From Symsagittifera roscoffensis (lineage: Eukaryota; Xenacoelomorpha; Acoela; Convolutidae), in assembly GCF_963678635.1 (NCBI RefSeq), contig NC_087064.1, forward strand, positions 33,642,369 to 33,706,368: 64,000 nucleotides of DNA. The letters run 5' to 3'. The position numbers were made by a program, and so were the translations under genes. Shown here piece by piece: positions 1 through 12,086 of this stretch (the first letter of the stretch is position 1; the number at the start of each line of letters is the position of its first letter). The notes under the pieces were generated by a model. It was not told where the DNA came from. It did no database searches and worked only from the letters and a program-made list of their open reading frames with translations.

Positions 1-933
1 TAATTGTAAACTGTTTTGTTGGAGTATTTGAATATTGTGATCACGGATATCGTTATGAATATCTTGGCGATATTGTAATCTATTAAGTGCCCAGTTATGA
101 AGGCGGTTACTTTCTTGATGTTGTCCAAATAATGGTGGAGGTGCTGTGAATGTATTCCAATCTAGTCTTAAAGGAATATTTATTGATGATTGTTCTCGAT
201 ATCTGGCGTCGAGATTATTTGGAAAATTTAAGTTAAAGGGTGGTGGTGAAAATTGGCTTATTGATGGTGTTGATGGTAGTGATAATGTTTCTGGTAGTGA
301 TGAGGATGTTGTTGTATCCGTAGAAATATCTATGGGGTCATTGACTAAATTTGGTTCACCTTGTGTAAATGAATGTGTAGTCCAATATGGCAGTCGTGAT
401 GTTAGGTTTGGGGGGTTAAAAGGATTTTCTCGTGCTTGTTCAGATGTTGGTGTTGAACCTAAGTAGTCTGAAGGTAGACTTGAAGTGCTTCGTTGTGAAA
501 AAAGTGTAGGAGTTTCTGGTGTGATACCAGTGGTGTTTTCTGGAGTGGTTTGTGATGGGGATTGAGGTATATCAAAATGAACTCGGGGAGTTTGAAAATT
601 TCTATTTCGTCGAGGATGTATAATTTGTCTATTTATTTCTGTTGTGTTTTGGTTTTGACTAAGGTTTCGTATTCTACTTAGTTCTTGTGGTAGTGTTGGG
701 TAAAGATTGTATGTTGGTTCACTTAGGGATGCTTGTCGTTGAACTGGTTCTAGTGGTTCAGATAAACGAGCGTGCCGTTCTTCAAAAGTGTATGGATTGT
801 CTTGAAAAGAAATTCGTGTAGATGTTTGAGGATTTTGAGTAGTTGAAGGTGGTGTTGGATTATCTTGGGATGATGTCGGTGAAGACTGATTCTGTGACTG
901 TTGGGTAGCAATTTTTGATGGATTTTTGAATTT
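1..933 (-). CDS. Pro/Ser/Thr/Gln-rich open frame, partial, no ATG (retroelement-associated)
   Basis: The minus strand is open from 933 down to the window edge (about 311 codons) in one frame, preceded by TAA at 934-936, and I find no in-frame ATG in it. The product is very rich in Pro, Ser, Thr, Gln and Asn, with many TTP, SLP and TPS runs, no Cys clusters and no membrane segment. It lies downstream of the left pol and two small membrane ORFs, all on the same strand. Two readings are possible: a spliced downstream ORF of the same element, or the Gag start of a second copy joined in tandem through an LTR in 1355-1954. The plus-strand ORF at 146-466 is its antisense shadow. The function is unknown; the evidence that it codes is its length and biased but non-repetitive composition. 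Confidence 0.45.
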
Positions 934-938
934 TTACT

Positions 939-1127
939 TTAGTGGGAAGGTTTATGTTTATTATAATATTCTTCCAAAAAAATAATTAGAAAAATTGTTG
1001 CTAGGGCAAATGTGATGATTGCTTTCTTTATACATTTACATATTGTCAAAATGAGGGATGATAAAAATGTTATGAAAATTACAAACAATAAAAAAATATC
1101 AGTTCTACTGAAAATTGTTCGTATCAT
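939..1127 (-). CDS. Small hydrophobic membrane ORF (62 aa), second of an overlapping pair
   Basis: This 62-residue ORF has two strongly hydrophobic stretches (about residues 10-30 and 34-50) separated by a short basic CKCIKK segment, and a charged C-terminus. Its ATG overlaps the TGA of the preceding small ORF in the motif ATGA at 1124-1127. It sits between the left pol and the Pro/Ser/Thr-rich ORF on the same strand. I do not recognise a family. AT-rich DNA can give hydrophobic ORFs by chance, so only the stop-start overlap with another membrane ORF makes it worth annotating. Confidence 0.3.
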   Translation of the reverse strand: MIRTIFSRTDIFLLFVIFITFLSSLILTICKCIKKAIITFALATIFLIIFLEEYYNKHKPSH

Positions 1128-1354
1128 TTAGACAAGTTGTTAAAATCGTACCTGTGGATATATTCAAGGGTTTTGGAAAGTTGGAGGAATAGTTCGAGTA
1201 TTGTGTAGAAAATTAAAAAAATGTTACAAAAAATGATTAGGATTATTAGAAAATATTCAAGTATATCAAAAAGAAATATTATAAAGGCTTCAAGTATTGA
1301 AAAAAAATGTTTAAAATTTATAAGTATTTGAGCAACTGTTTGAGAGAAGAGCAT
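1124..1354 (-). CDS. Small hydrophobic membrane ORF (76 aa), first of an overlapping pair
   Basis: This 76-residue ORF begins with ATG at 1354 and ends in a TGA that overlaps the next ATG. The middle (about residues 18-58) is almost entirely Ile, Leu and Phe with scattered acidic residues, which suggests one or two membrane helices; the C-terminus is polar. It starts 600 bases after the end of the left pol ORF, where an envelope-like gene would sit in an errantivirus-type element, but it has no signal peptide, furin site or cysteine pattern of an envelope protein. Its function is unknown and it may be a chance ORF. Confidence 0.3.
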   Translation of the reverse strand: MLFSQTVAQILINFKHFFSILEAFIIFLFDILEYFLIILIIFCNIFLIFYTILELFLQLSKTLEYIHRYDFNNLSK

Positions 1355-1954
1355 TTAAGAAATGATCTCTTGGTCGAATATTTTTTGCTGTTTGAGGCGA
1401 TTTTCTAGTGTGGTCGAATTATTTATTAGTTTTTTGACAAGTGGGTTGAGTTTTGTAAAAATTTGTTGGGGGCAATTTTCATGGTGACTGGGAGGTCGTC
1501 TTTTTCTTTATTTTTGTTTGTCAAATGATCCGGGGTATGGTGAGATTTTTATACTTTAGGCTAATTAAAATCTTCATTTTGTTACTTTAGGCTAAGTTAT
1601 CAAATTTGTTTTGGGGGTATTCGTGGTCTGAGTTGGGGAAATATTGTTGATCTTTGGGTTATTAGATAAGGGAGGGGTACGGTATTATGGTGATATTTAT
1701 TTTAGTTGTCAAGTTGGAGTGGTTTGCTTATTTTTGACCTGGAGGTTGTAAAGTTATAGTTAGAGATGTGCCTGGAGTTCTAGATTATTCGTCTAATTGA
1801 TCTTAGTTTGAGTTAGAGAAAGTGGCGGATTGGATGAATCCTATTGGTCTATTTTGAACTAGAATTATTGCGTACTTGTGAGCATGTTATTTTGAAAAAT
1901 TGAAATGAAAAATGTTACGGAGGTTTCAAGTTTGTGAAGTATAAAATCTTAAAA
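1355..1954. other. Non-coding segment after left pol (possible 3' region or LTR)
   Basis: No open frame of note on either strand. It separates the pol stop from the small membrane ORFs. It could hold an LTR or the 3' untranslated region of the element; no second copy is in the window to test this. Confidence 0.4.
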
Positions 1955-4900
1955 TTACTTTTTAAATTCTACTTTTTTTAATATTTTAGATTGGGGGATG
2001 AACATTTTGTAGTTTTTACGTGGTTGATTTCGGAGTCTTGTTGTTTTTCTATGTTCAGATTTGTCTATTTCTTCTTGGGGTATTATTTGTTCGGTCATTT
2101 TTCTATTTTTTCTTTGTTTTGGATATTCTTTATGGTTTTGTGTATTGATTTTGGTTGCGGTTGGTTTTGTGTTTTGATTTTCGGTGGGGTTATCATTTTG
2201 TTCTGTGTTTTTCAGATGTGGTTCATTTTGAATGATTTTTAATCCTGTGAAAGAATATAATTGAGTTAATTCGCGGAGTGCGTATTCTTTTGGGTAATAA
2301 GGTAATAGGTTGTTTCGATGTTGAACGATTTCTTTTCTGTCTGAGTCGGTAATTTTATATGTGACATCAGTGGGTTTTGCAATTATTTGGTAGGGTCCTT
2401 TTCGGAGGGGTTGTAATTTTTTAGAAATTCCTTTTTGAGTATTAAAATTAGGTATTAAAACAAATGTTCCAATTTTTAAATCGGAGGCTGGTGTAAAACG
2501 TGAATTGATTTGTTCATTGATGTTTTGTCTTTGTAATAACTTTTTTGTTATTTTTTGATAAATTTCATTGTGTTTTTTATCTCTATTTAGAATCCATTCG
2601 GTGTGTGTACCGGAGGCTAATTTAAGAATTTGTGGGTGATGAAAATGATCTTCATCGTGTGTATGTAAAGGTAGGTTATAACAAATTGAGTCTTTATTTG
2701 GTTGACAATAACCTTGTGCGTTTTTATGTGAATTTGCTGTAAACATTATTGGTTTGCGTGGCTTTTGGTTAAAAACCATTTCGTATGGTGACATTCCTAA
2801 AGTTGTCGTAATTTGTGAATTATATGCTAAGGGAAATAATTTTACATCTGCTGACCATTCGGTATATTTTGTATCATTTCCGTTGATGATACATCTAAGA
2901 TATTCTTGTAGTGAACGGTTCATACCTTCGACTAAGCCGTTTGTCCAAGGTGCATGAGATGTACGTGGTTTGTGTTTAATGTTGTATAAATGACATAGTG
3001 TTATTATTTCATTATTTATGAATTCTGTACCATTGTCTGTAACTAAAATTTCTGGTAGTCCGAATTTTGCTATCCAGTGTTCATAGAGTGTTGTGTAAGC
3101 GTAATAAGCGTTACAATGTGGTACTGGGTTAAGTGCTACATAATGTGTAAATGCGTCAACAATTACCATAATGTAGGAGTTTCCTTCTGATGAGGGTGAA
3201 ATTGGTCCTTTAGTATCAAATGAGATACGGTGATTAAAGTACAAACTTTGTCCTTTAAAATCTTGTTTTTGTGCTATTTGTTTTTGATTTGGGTAAGGTT
3301 TATTCAGTTGACATACTATACAATCATTGCATAGTACTTTTATCCAAATTGGTGCATTTGGGAAGTAAAAATTTTGTATAAAATTTGAATATGTTTTTTC
3401 TGATCCAGAGTGTCCTTTAATATTTTGTGTATGTGAAATATTAAAAGCTATAAGAATCATACTTATAGGGAGACATGGAACTGTAGATTCATTCATGTTA
3501 TACTCTAAAAGGTCTGTGTTTTCGTTAATTGTTGTGTTGTTAAATTTGCGAAAGTATCGGAGGAGTGTTTTGTTTCCTAGAATGGTTGAATCTGCTTTGA
3601 TAGGTTTAGTTTTATATTTGTGCCATGATTTCAGTTGTCTAATTATCGGGTCAAGATTTTGATATTGTTTCAGTGTTGAAATTGTAATCGTATCTGTTGG
3701 GGGGAGAAAAATGTTTTCAATTTCGAATTTAGATAAGGGTATTGTATCAAGTGGGTCGTGAAGGTCAAAAACTTGATTTATTGTGTATTTTGAATCATTT
3801 GTTTGTGGTCCTGATAAATTTATTTTATCAGTTAAATCTTCTTTTTCAATTAGTGGAAAATGGTCTTTTTTAGGCGGGTGTTGTTTTGTTCGTTTTTGTT
3901 GGGTGTTATTTTTTATCCATTGAGAATATGGGATTGGTTTGAAAGTTGATGTTCCAAGTAAATCAACTTCATAATGATTATTTTGACAATCTAAATAAAG
4001 TGGGAAATGTTGTAAATTATTTATTTGCGATTGTTCAATATCAGTTTTAACTGCATATTTGCATTCTAATCGGGGTGATGTTTCGTTTTCTGCAAGGTAG
4101 AATTTTATATTTTTGGGTATTTCAACTGTTGTTTTTCGTGTAAGTAATTCAGGTGGTGTATTTCGACTTAAGGTGTCTGGTAATGCAAGATTTTTTCCTG
4201 CAGTCCAAACTATATGTAAGTTTGGAAATTTCATTAGAATTAGTTGAAATCTGTAAACTCGGTGGTTTGGGTTAGATTTCTGTGTAAAAAGAAAAATGAT
4301 TGGTTTGTGGTCTGTAAATAAAACTGTGGGATGTTTTGATCCAAGTATCAGAAATTCATATTCTGTCAGTGTATATATTATGGCTGTACATTCTCTCATT
4401 AGAGTTGAGAGTCGTAGCTCTGCTTGAGTGAATAATCGAGAATTTGCTGATATGAGGTTCATTTTATTTGTACCATTATGTGATTGTAATAGTGCTGCGC
4501 CGATGCCAAAGTTCGAAGCATCGCACATTGCATAAAATGGTTGATCAGGGTCTGGAATTGTGTTTGAAATTTGTTCAGTTAAAAGTTTCTTTATTTCTTC
4601 GAATCGTGCTTGATGTTCTGTATTCCATTCAAAATTATTTTGTTGTCTAAGGATGTTGTAAAATGGTCGTAGATATAATTGCATTTTATAAACATATTTA
4701 CTTAAAAAGTTTAACATTCCAAGGAATTCTTGGATTTTCTTTTTATTTGTTGGTGGTTGAAGTTTTTGAATAGCGTCAATGCGTGATTTCAGTGGAGTGA
4801 TTGTTTTTCTTTCTATGTTATGTCCTAAGAATTTAACTCTTGTCAGAAAGAAGTGTGATTTATCGGGGGCGGCCTTCAGATTTTCGTTCTGAAGTATTTG

Positions 4901-5129
4901 ATGATATTTTTCTAAAACTTTGAACATTTCGTCTTTTGTTTGTGATTGCATAAAAACATCGTCTAAATAGGTGATTGCGTTTTTCTTGAGTATCAGTGGT
5001 CTAAAAATTTTGCTCATAAAAGCTGAAAATGCTGCTGGTCCTATGGATATTCCATAGAATAAGCGGTTAAATTCGTATTGTTGGTTTCCGATAACAAATT
5101 GTGTACCACCAAATTGTGTCGCACCAGAT
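1955..5129 (-). CDS. Ty3/gypsy-class Pol fragment: RT (5'-truncated), RNase H, integrase
   Basis: One long open frame. It enters in the middle of reverse transcriptase (the FNRLFYGISIGPAAF segment corresponds to the usual F-LPFGL-AP-F block) and continues to the catalytic YLDD at about 4960 and the thumb. RNase H follows (CDASNFGIGAALL, then TDHKP, then LPDTLSRN), then a linker of about 200 residues. Integrase has an HHCC zinc-binding region ending CNDCIVC, a catalytic core (FDTKGP; TDNGTEF; the Glu in NGLVEGMNRS) and a basic C-terminal tail. The RT-RH-IN order is that of Ty3/gypsy. The fingers of RT, protease and Gag are missing: homology stops near 5130, so the copy is 5'-truncated. The first ATG is at 5017, but the open frame and homology extend upstream of it. 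No internal stop over more than 1000 codons suggests a young insertion. Confidence 0.9.
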
Positions 5130-7154
5130 GAGTTAGAACTGGAGTGTATAACTCATAGAGTAATTTCGGATAGGGTACACCGTCTGCTCGTCACGCTATC
5201 TTATTTTCGGCCGGATAGATTCGTGCAACTTCTTAGTCTAATACCGATCCTAATCTTACTCTTATACTATCTAGTCTCAGGTTGTTTAACTAGTCTCTGC
5301 TAGGCTCAATAGATCTAGGGTATACTGGTTTATTGCGGCTGCTGAAGTGCTCGGGAGAGTCCAACTAATTTCTAAGTTAAATTCAAATCTCTCTGGTGCT
5401 GAAATTACAAGTAACTTCAGCACTTACAAATAAGTGGGTTGTTAGTTAGATGGATCATGATTGGTTAATATTAAATACTTTACATTGGTAAAACATTTAA
5501 TTTATCCAATCATAAAATATAGTTTAGATCAGGTTCCAATAGCGTGTGAGGCATGTTTTTAAAAAAAATGAAATATAATAACTTTTTTCATCTTTGGTTG
5601 AAAAATTTATTGTTGTTTTTACAGCTAACTATCCTCCATAGACCTTAAAAGGCAGTCAGAACATTCAAGGTTTTGCCTTGATACGAGCAGTCTTGTTTAT
5701 CATTTGTGCTGTAAACGCTGCTTTAAGAGACTTATTGAGTAACAATTTTTCAAAGCTTCTAATTCGCTTTTCAAATCCAGCCACAGAGTGTTTAAAGTAG
5801 ATTGAATTAAGAGATTTGCCAGTGGAACCAAAGAATAACCTTTCGAAATAGTTTTTGATCGAAAATATGATTATGTAAAATTTAAATGATCTTAGAGTTT
5901 TCGAAGATTTTATTTTCCAATGAAATTTATTATTTTTTACGTCAAATTGATGTCAAATTGGAGCTCTGAACAACAAAATATCGACAAAAGTTTTTACAAC
6001 CATCGGGTTCAAAGCTTTAGAAGCAAAATTATTTAGGACTCTAAAAAGACAGTCCAAATTCTGACTCGCTAACTCCAATGGCAATATACCTAATCGATTT
6101 ACATATTTTTTGAATTAACAATTTTCATGTTAAAGACATGTTAGATGGGTTAGGAAACAAATTACAACTTTTATGCTGACAGATAGCGCTCTTAAGTTAT
6201 CATTAAGATGCTGAAATTATACCTGTTACCTGTCAGGGTGCTATAATTAATATCACAGAAAGCACCGATTGGTTGGAATTTGGTTGATTGATAACAGATT
6301 ATTCCGACATCATTTCAGTTTTATGAATCATCAATCAAACTGATAACATTTTAAAATGCAAAAAAGTGCTTCATTATTTTTTTCTCCCAGCCGTGTGCAT
6401 ATGGGTAACTTTTTATGCAAATGCAGCGGAAGTTAGGGGTGTTGTTCAAACAATTATAATAGTGCTAAAATGCTATGCGTGCTAAAAATATATACAATAC
6501 AGGAAAAATGATCTCAATTGAGATGGGAATGGCATAGAGTGGTATAATTACATGCTTTCATGTTTTTTTTTCATACTTCAGAAAACTGTATGGCAGAAAA
6601 CAATTTTTGCGAGGAAATTTAACTAGCTTACACATTCAATGCTTTGCACATACTGAAACTTTTTCATTTTCATTTGCTATTAATCTGGAATGCCTAAATG
6701 CGTAAAATTACGAAAACATGCTCAACAAAAAAATTGTTCATCATCAAAAAATTTTTACCATCATGAACACGTTGAAATTGTTTTGATCCGATTTGCGTAT
6801 AAAGAGATGCTTTTTTTTCATTTTTGAAGAGAGTGACGTATATTTATGCTTATTATTTTTCTATTTGACTTTGAGACAGATTTTTTTCTGTACAGCTTTG
6901 AGATCAGGACATCATTATATTTAAAGACTCGAAGCAATGTGGGGGTTTGAAAAATGCCAATTTGGCTAATTGGGGGTAATTTACGCGCTAAATAACTCGT
7001 GCATATATAACGCGAAAGCGGCGATCTAATTCGGCTCAGAAATAATTCCGAAGTGAAATGAGGGCAGCTATTTGGCCTAGACATTTAACCTACCATTTTG
7101 CAATTTATGTAGCGAAAGGGAGTAGTAGCCGATTTGGGGAGGCAGGGCTGCGAG
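5130..7154. other. AT-rich intergenic DNA, no gene seen
   Basis: No convincing coding region on either strand. It contains one copy of a dispersed repeat (5650-5740), and a segment around 6930-7010 that resembles 10285-10350 (shared words around gccaatttgg and ttacgcgc). Confidence 0.6.
5650..5740 (+). repeat. Dispersed repeat, copy 1 (core gatacgagcagtcttgtt)
   Basis: The core is shared with 10500-10560 and, more degenerately, 20608-20650. The similarity includes the preceding cattcaagg word. The class is unknown. Confidence 0.45.
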
Positions 7155-7327
7155 TATATATTGGCACCAAAGACGGCTTTAGAAAAACTTTAGGGTCGAT
7201 CAGCCAAAAACTGGTATTTTAAAACACTACTAAAGGGGGATCGCCAAGGGGTCAAATCCACGAGGGGTCCATTTTCGGCTGACCGACCCTAAATTTTTTC
7301 AAAAGGAGTCTTTGGTGCCAATATATA
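7155..7327. mobile_element. Foldback MITE with about 50-bp terminal inverted repeats
   Basis: The ends are inverted copies: tatatattggcaccaaagac at the left matches the complement of the right end, and the match continues imperfectly inward through ggtcg-tcagcc and its complement at 7270-7285. Total length is about 173 bp with no coding capacity, typical of a non-autonomous DNA transposon. The TATATA ends make a TA-type target site plausible but unprovable here. Confidence 0.7.
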
Positions 7328-7545
7328 CTAATTTTGAGGGAGCGCGCGCCGAAAAAAAAATCATTTTTTTTGGTCAAATTTTTCCAAAATGTGTTGAAAA
7401 CATCATTTTTTTTGGCCTGTTTTGAAAAATTGGCCTACGGCCGAAAAAGTTTGGTCAAAATGTTTTTTTTATGGATTGAGAGAGCTCAGAAAATCAATTT
7501 GGTCGGCCTAAAAGAAAGACGACAAATATTTTAAATATTTTTAAA

Positions 7546-7562
7546 CCCCCCCCCCCCCCCCC
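7546..7562 (+). repeat. Poly-C tract (17 C)
   Basis: Uninterrupted run of 17 C in AT-rich DNA. It may form G4 or i-motif structures and is prone to length errors. Confidence 0.9.
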
Positions 7563-8416
7563 TCAAGAAAATTCTAGAAAAATCCGCCCTCAATATTTTT
7601 GTTTTATTGAGTGCTAGTTGAACGCCTTTAAAGCTCGGCTGCATAAACTTTGAAGACAATTTTGACCTGTTTCACTTAAGTTCAAACAATTCAACCGAAT
7701 TTTATTAACTGTCGCTGACTCCAGTTGTTGAAATAACTTTGAATTTTAATTAAGTTTAATCTAAAAGATATCAAGGGAGATAAAATCTACCCAATAAAAG
7801 GCCTACATAAAAGAAAACCGACTCTGCTCAAGTATGGATCTAACACCCGCCCTCCAGAGCTATATAGGGGAAACCCTCAAAGTTAGGATAACTTCGTTCG
7901 CACCTTCCCCTTTTCCACCTAGAAGCCTAAATACTTTCAATCAACGTACAAAAAGGCGAAATAGATTTTTTACTTAGTTCCAATATGGTCATGCAGCAAA
8001 GCAAGGCCTCCCTGATACTATCCTGCAGTGAAGTTCCATGCAAAATAATCGCTCAAAACTGATTTTCGCTCATAGGCCAAAAATGTTGCATTTGAATCGT
8101 TAAACTTACACTTTGGGATCAAGCAATCGACTCTAATCCATTATAATCCATTGTTTTTCAAGAAATTAAATCAATTATAATCTAAACTATTTAAAAACTA
8201 TTATATTGGATTATATTTTCTTCCGAACTTTCTGCAAAATTTGCAGCTTCATCTTCTCGATTTTTTTTAAACTACTCACATTTATTTAACTTTTGCAACA
8301 CCATATCCCTCACATTTTAAACCCCGTTCTTCGCAGTCTTACCACCCACGTTGAACAGGCCCACATTAACACCCGTCTCTCCACATTGATGCGCACATCT
8401 ACAAGCACTCCTACCT

Positions 8417-8535
8417 ACCCCACCCCACCTACCTGCAATACCCCCCACCTACCCGCAATACCCCCCACCTACCCGCAATACCCCCGACCTACCCGCAATA
8501 CCCCCACCTACCCGCAATACCCCCCACCTACCCTA
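8417..8535 (+). repeat. Minisatellite, about 20-bp unit, shorter allele-like array
   Basis: Units of the form cacctacccgcaataccccc, about five copies with small length differences in the C run. An AC dinucleotide tract follows. Confidence 0.85.
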
Positions 8536-8545
8536 CCCCCGCCCT

Positions 8546-8569
8546 ACACACACACACACACACACACAC
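8546..8569 (+). repeat. (AC)12 microsatellite
   Basis: Perfect AC dinucleotide run directly after the minisatellite. The equivalent run in the second duplicated copy (about 9447-9467) is interrupted and shorter. Confidence 0.9.
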
Positions 8570-8880
8570 CTGCCCCCTTAAGTTTTTCTTACTGAGAACT
8601 TTTTTCTGCAGGGGGCTAAAGGTGCGTGTGTAAGGACAGGGGTGAGGGCACACTTCAACTGTTTTTTTTTGCGTATTTTACGGTAAATGAAAGTAGGGGA
8701 GTGAGAATGGTGGTAACGAAGTTTTTGTGAAGTATTTAGGGGAGGGGGAGACTTACCACCATTACTTAAAAAAAGCAGAAAATCTTACAACTCTTAGCTC
8801 TAGCCAAATGTAGAAAACAATTTAGCTATTACAAAATTCAAATTTTAAAAAATTACTTTCAAGAGTTTAGGAAATCCAGG

Positions 8881-9778
8881 GCAAAGCAAGGCCTCCCTGA
8901 TACTATCCTGTAGTGAAGTTCCATGCAAAATAATCGCTCAAAACTGATTTTTGCTCATAGGTCAAAAATGTTGCATTTGAATCGTTAAACTTACACTTTG
9001 GGATCAAGCAATCGACTCTAATTCATTATAATTCATTGTTTTTCAAGAAATTAAATCAATTATAATCCATTTAAAAACTATTATATTGGATTATATTTTC
9101 TTCCGAATTTTCTGCAAAGTTTGCAGCTTCATCTTCTCGATTTTTTTTTAACCTACTCACATTTATTTAACTTTTGCAACACCATATCCCTCACATTTTA
9201 AACCCCGTTCTTCGCAGTCTTACCACCCACGTTGAACAGGCCCACATTAACACCCGTCTCTCCACATTGATGCGCACATCTACAACCACTCCTACCTACC
9301 CCACCCCACCTACCCGCAATACCCCCCACCTACCCGCAATACCCCCCACCTACCCGCAATACCCCCCACCTACCCGCAATACCCCCCACCTACCCGCAAT
9401 ACCCCCACCTACCCGCAATACCCCCCACCTACCCTACCCCGCCCTACACACATACACACACACACACCTGCCCCCTTAAGTTTTTCTTACTGAGAACTTT
9501 TTTCTGCAGGGGGCTAAAGGTGCGTGTGTAAGGACAGGGGTGAGGGCACACTTCAACTGTTTTTTTTTGCGTATTTTACGGTAAATGAAAGTAGGGGAGT
9601 AAGAATGGTGGTAACGAAGTTTTTGTGAAGTATTTAGGGGAGGGGGAGACTTACCACCATTACTTAAAAAAAGCAGAAAATCTTACAACTTTTAGCTCTA
9701 GCCAAATGTAGAAAACAATTTAGCTATTGCGAAATTCAAATTTTAAAAAATTACTTTCAAGAGTTTAGGAAATCCAGG
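8881..9778. repeat. Tandem duplication, copy 2 (898 bp)
   Basis: Near-identical to 7996-8880 and directly adjoining it. The right boundary is after gaaatccagg, where the sequence becomes unique. Confidence 0.9.
9303..9435 (+). repeat. Minisatellite, about 20-bp unit, longer array
   Basis: Same unit as 8417-8535 with one or two more copies, so the array length changed after the duplication. Confidence 0.85.
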
Positions 9779-12086
9779 TTCATACACATCAAAATCAATT
9801 ATAATCCATTGTAATCCAGGTAATCCATAATAATTGGTTATAGTGGATGCGAGTGATCTCAACTTTATTTGTTTTATAATCAATTAAAGTCGATTTTTTC
9901 AAACTTTATTGAAAAAAACCACAAAAATCGTAATAATTGATTATTATTTATGAAATCTCATTACGGGACATATCAAACAGAAAATTCAGACTAAATGACT
10001 CTGAATTTTAAGCTTTGTTAAGTCGATTTCAATTTTTTCTCATTTTTTTATTTAGATTTGCGGGAAACTAAAAGCTAATTTTTTTTAACTTTTAAAGAAA
10101 GCGACGACAGTTTATTTTGGTTTAATTTTCTTTGGACGATTTCTTTGGACGATTGGCAATTTTAGCACTCCTTTACGGCACAATTCGAATGTTTTACAAG
10201 AGTTCGAAACCTTTTTTAACGGATTTTCTTTTATCATCTGAAAAGTATTGAAGTCTGAGGTCAAAATGAATTAAAATTTTTAACCTGTGTTATGGGGATC
10301 TGAAAATTGCCAAATTGGTCAAATTGGGACAATTAACGCGCAATACAGTGTGGTTTTCAGTAGTATGCAGACAAGGAAAAACAAATTAGAAAATTTTAGT
10401 GCTTTTTTTATTGGGTTATCATTGGACAAAAATCTGAAAAAAAACAGGTTTTTTTTAAATTCATCTATTTTTGAAAATAAAAATATTTTTTCCTAGACAG
10501 TACAGGGCATTCAAGTATTCTCCCTGATACGAGCAGTCTTGTTAAGCTTCAAAATGGAAAAAGGTATAAGAAATTCTAATTAGAGACACTTCAGCAAATT
10601 ATGAAAAGCTGCAGAAAAGCTGCAAAAGCTGCAACATTTTCAACCGGACTGAGAGAATTTTTTATCAAAGATCTTCTTTGGAATCCAATACTGAAGTTGA
10701 CTGGGTTTTAGAAGGATGTCACACTCAACCAGATGCCAGTTTTCTCTGAGATATACGGAATCATTTAAAGAAAAGAAACCCACTCTAAGCATTGTTCCTT
10801 CCTGGCCCTAAAAAGTGGTCGGAACCTCTAGATTTTTTCAACAAAGAAATTGATCTCAACCTACTTTCAATACGCAAAACATAGGAGACAAAAACAGCCA
10901 TTTTTGTTTAATAAGCAGTTTAACTGAAATGAAAATAAATTGGAATTTGGGTCACGCCTTCCCAAAGACTGCTCAACTACACTTTATTACCAGTTGTAAT
11001 TTACAAGAACAAAATTCAATTTGCTTAAGGCATAATCTGCTGAATGGCACTCTCAAAGAGCGTAATTGAGTCGGAAATTTAATCAAAGATCCTAGGGTGA
11101 TGCAGTTTTAAAAGCGAAAAGGTGGGTGGTTCAGATTACTTGCGGATGTTGTTATGTGATGTAAGAATTGGATACACAAGATAATGAATTGTTTTATTAG
11201 AAAATATCGTTTACCAGGACAGATGCTACTAAAATCTAAAAAACCTTGAGATATTCTTTTTATTAAGACTTCGCAAACGCCATATAATATTTTTCGGGTC
11301 TTTTTACTTATTTCACAAGAATTTCTTAGTTTTGCAATTTTTTGATAGTCAATGTATAAATGGACAGTAGAAAATACTGATCGCACAAATACGTTTGCTT
11401 AATCAACATGTAATCACTTTATTCTTCGGCCGATTCATAGTTTGGCCGAATTTTGAGAAGATGTGAATAAGGTAATTATTTTTCCTGAAGCTGTCTTCAG
11501 TGTTTTTTTTCTGATCTGCATAAAATTCAACAGCTTAAGCGGATAAAAAATTTGGATAGATTACCAAATAATCTAATTTTGTGGTTAGATCTGCTGATTT
11601 TTGAGTCGACCCAAAATTGTCATTACTTCAGTCGGCTTGAAGCAAAATAATTTCAGGAAAGGATCTTGAAGTAACGATTTTTTGGCAAAATAAGTAAAAA
11701 CCTAACCTTAAGAAAAATCTTAATCAATAAATGTTGATTTACGGTCGGGTTTTTGCCAAAATCTATTTCCACTTGATTTTTCGAGCTATCCTCAAACACG
11801 ACAATTTTAGCCAGTGTTATGCGCGTGAGAGTATTTTTTGAAATCAAGCAGAAAGCGACATTTTTGAGTTTTTTTGGTTTTTGTTTGCGTGCTCACCGGT
11901 CAAGGTTAGTACAAATTTGCGCCAAGGGCTCTTGAAAAAAAATAGTGTTGATCCTTAAACTTATGCTATAAAAAATACCCAAGTACTATTTGTTTAGCGA
12001 GGGTGTCAAAGTTTTTAGAAACGGTGTCGCGTCGCCCGATGATGCTTAACTTTATGGTGAGTTACGACGAAAGCCAATTAAAACAA
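9779..12086. other. AT-rich intergenic DNA, no gene seen
   Basis: No supported coding region. It holds dispersed repeat copy 2 (10500-10560) and a segment at 10285-10350 related to 6930-7010. Confidence 0.55.
10500..10560 (+). repeat. Dispersed repeat, copy 2 (core gatacgagcagtcttgtt)
   Basis: Shares the core and the preceding cattcaag word with 5650-5740. Confidence 0.45.

Larger units (their letters stand above)
7996..8880. repeat. Tandem duplication, copy 1 (885 bp)
   Basis: Begins gcaaagcaaggcctccctga and ends gtttaggaaatccag. It is repeated head-to-tail at 8881-9778 with only scattered substitutions; the length difference comes mainly from the internal minisatellite. The ORF through the array (8293-8595) is a repeat artefact. 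Confidence 0.9.

Noticed and set aside
8417-9435. Regular repeats considered as a CRISPR array
   Set aside because: Head-to-tail minisatellite without unique spacers, in a eukaryotic genome.
8293-9479. Two plus-strand ORFs with repeated Pro/Thr/Tyr-rich units
   Set aside because: Translation of the minisatellite; no independent evidence of coding.
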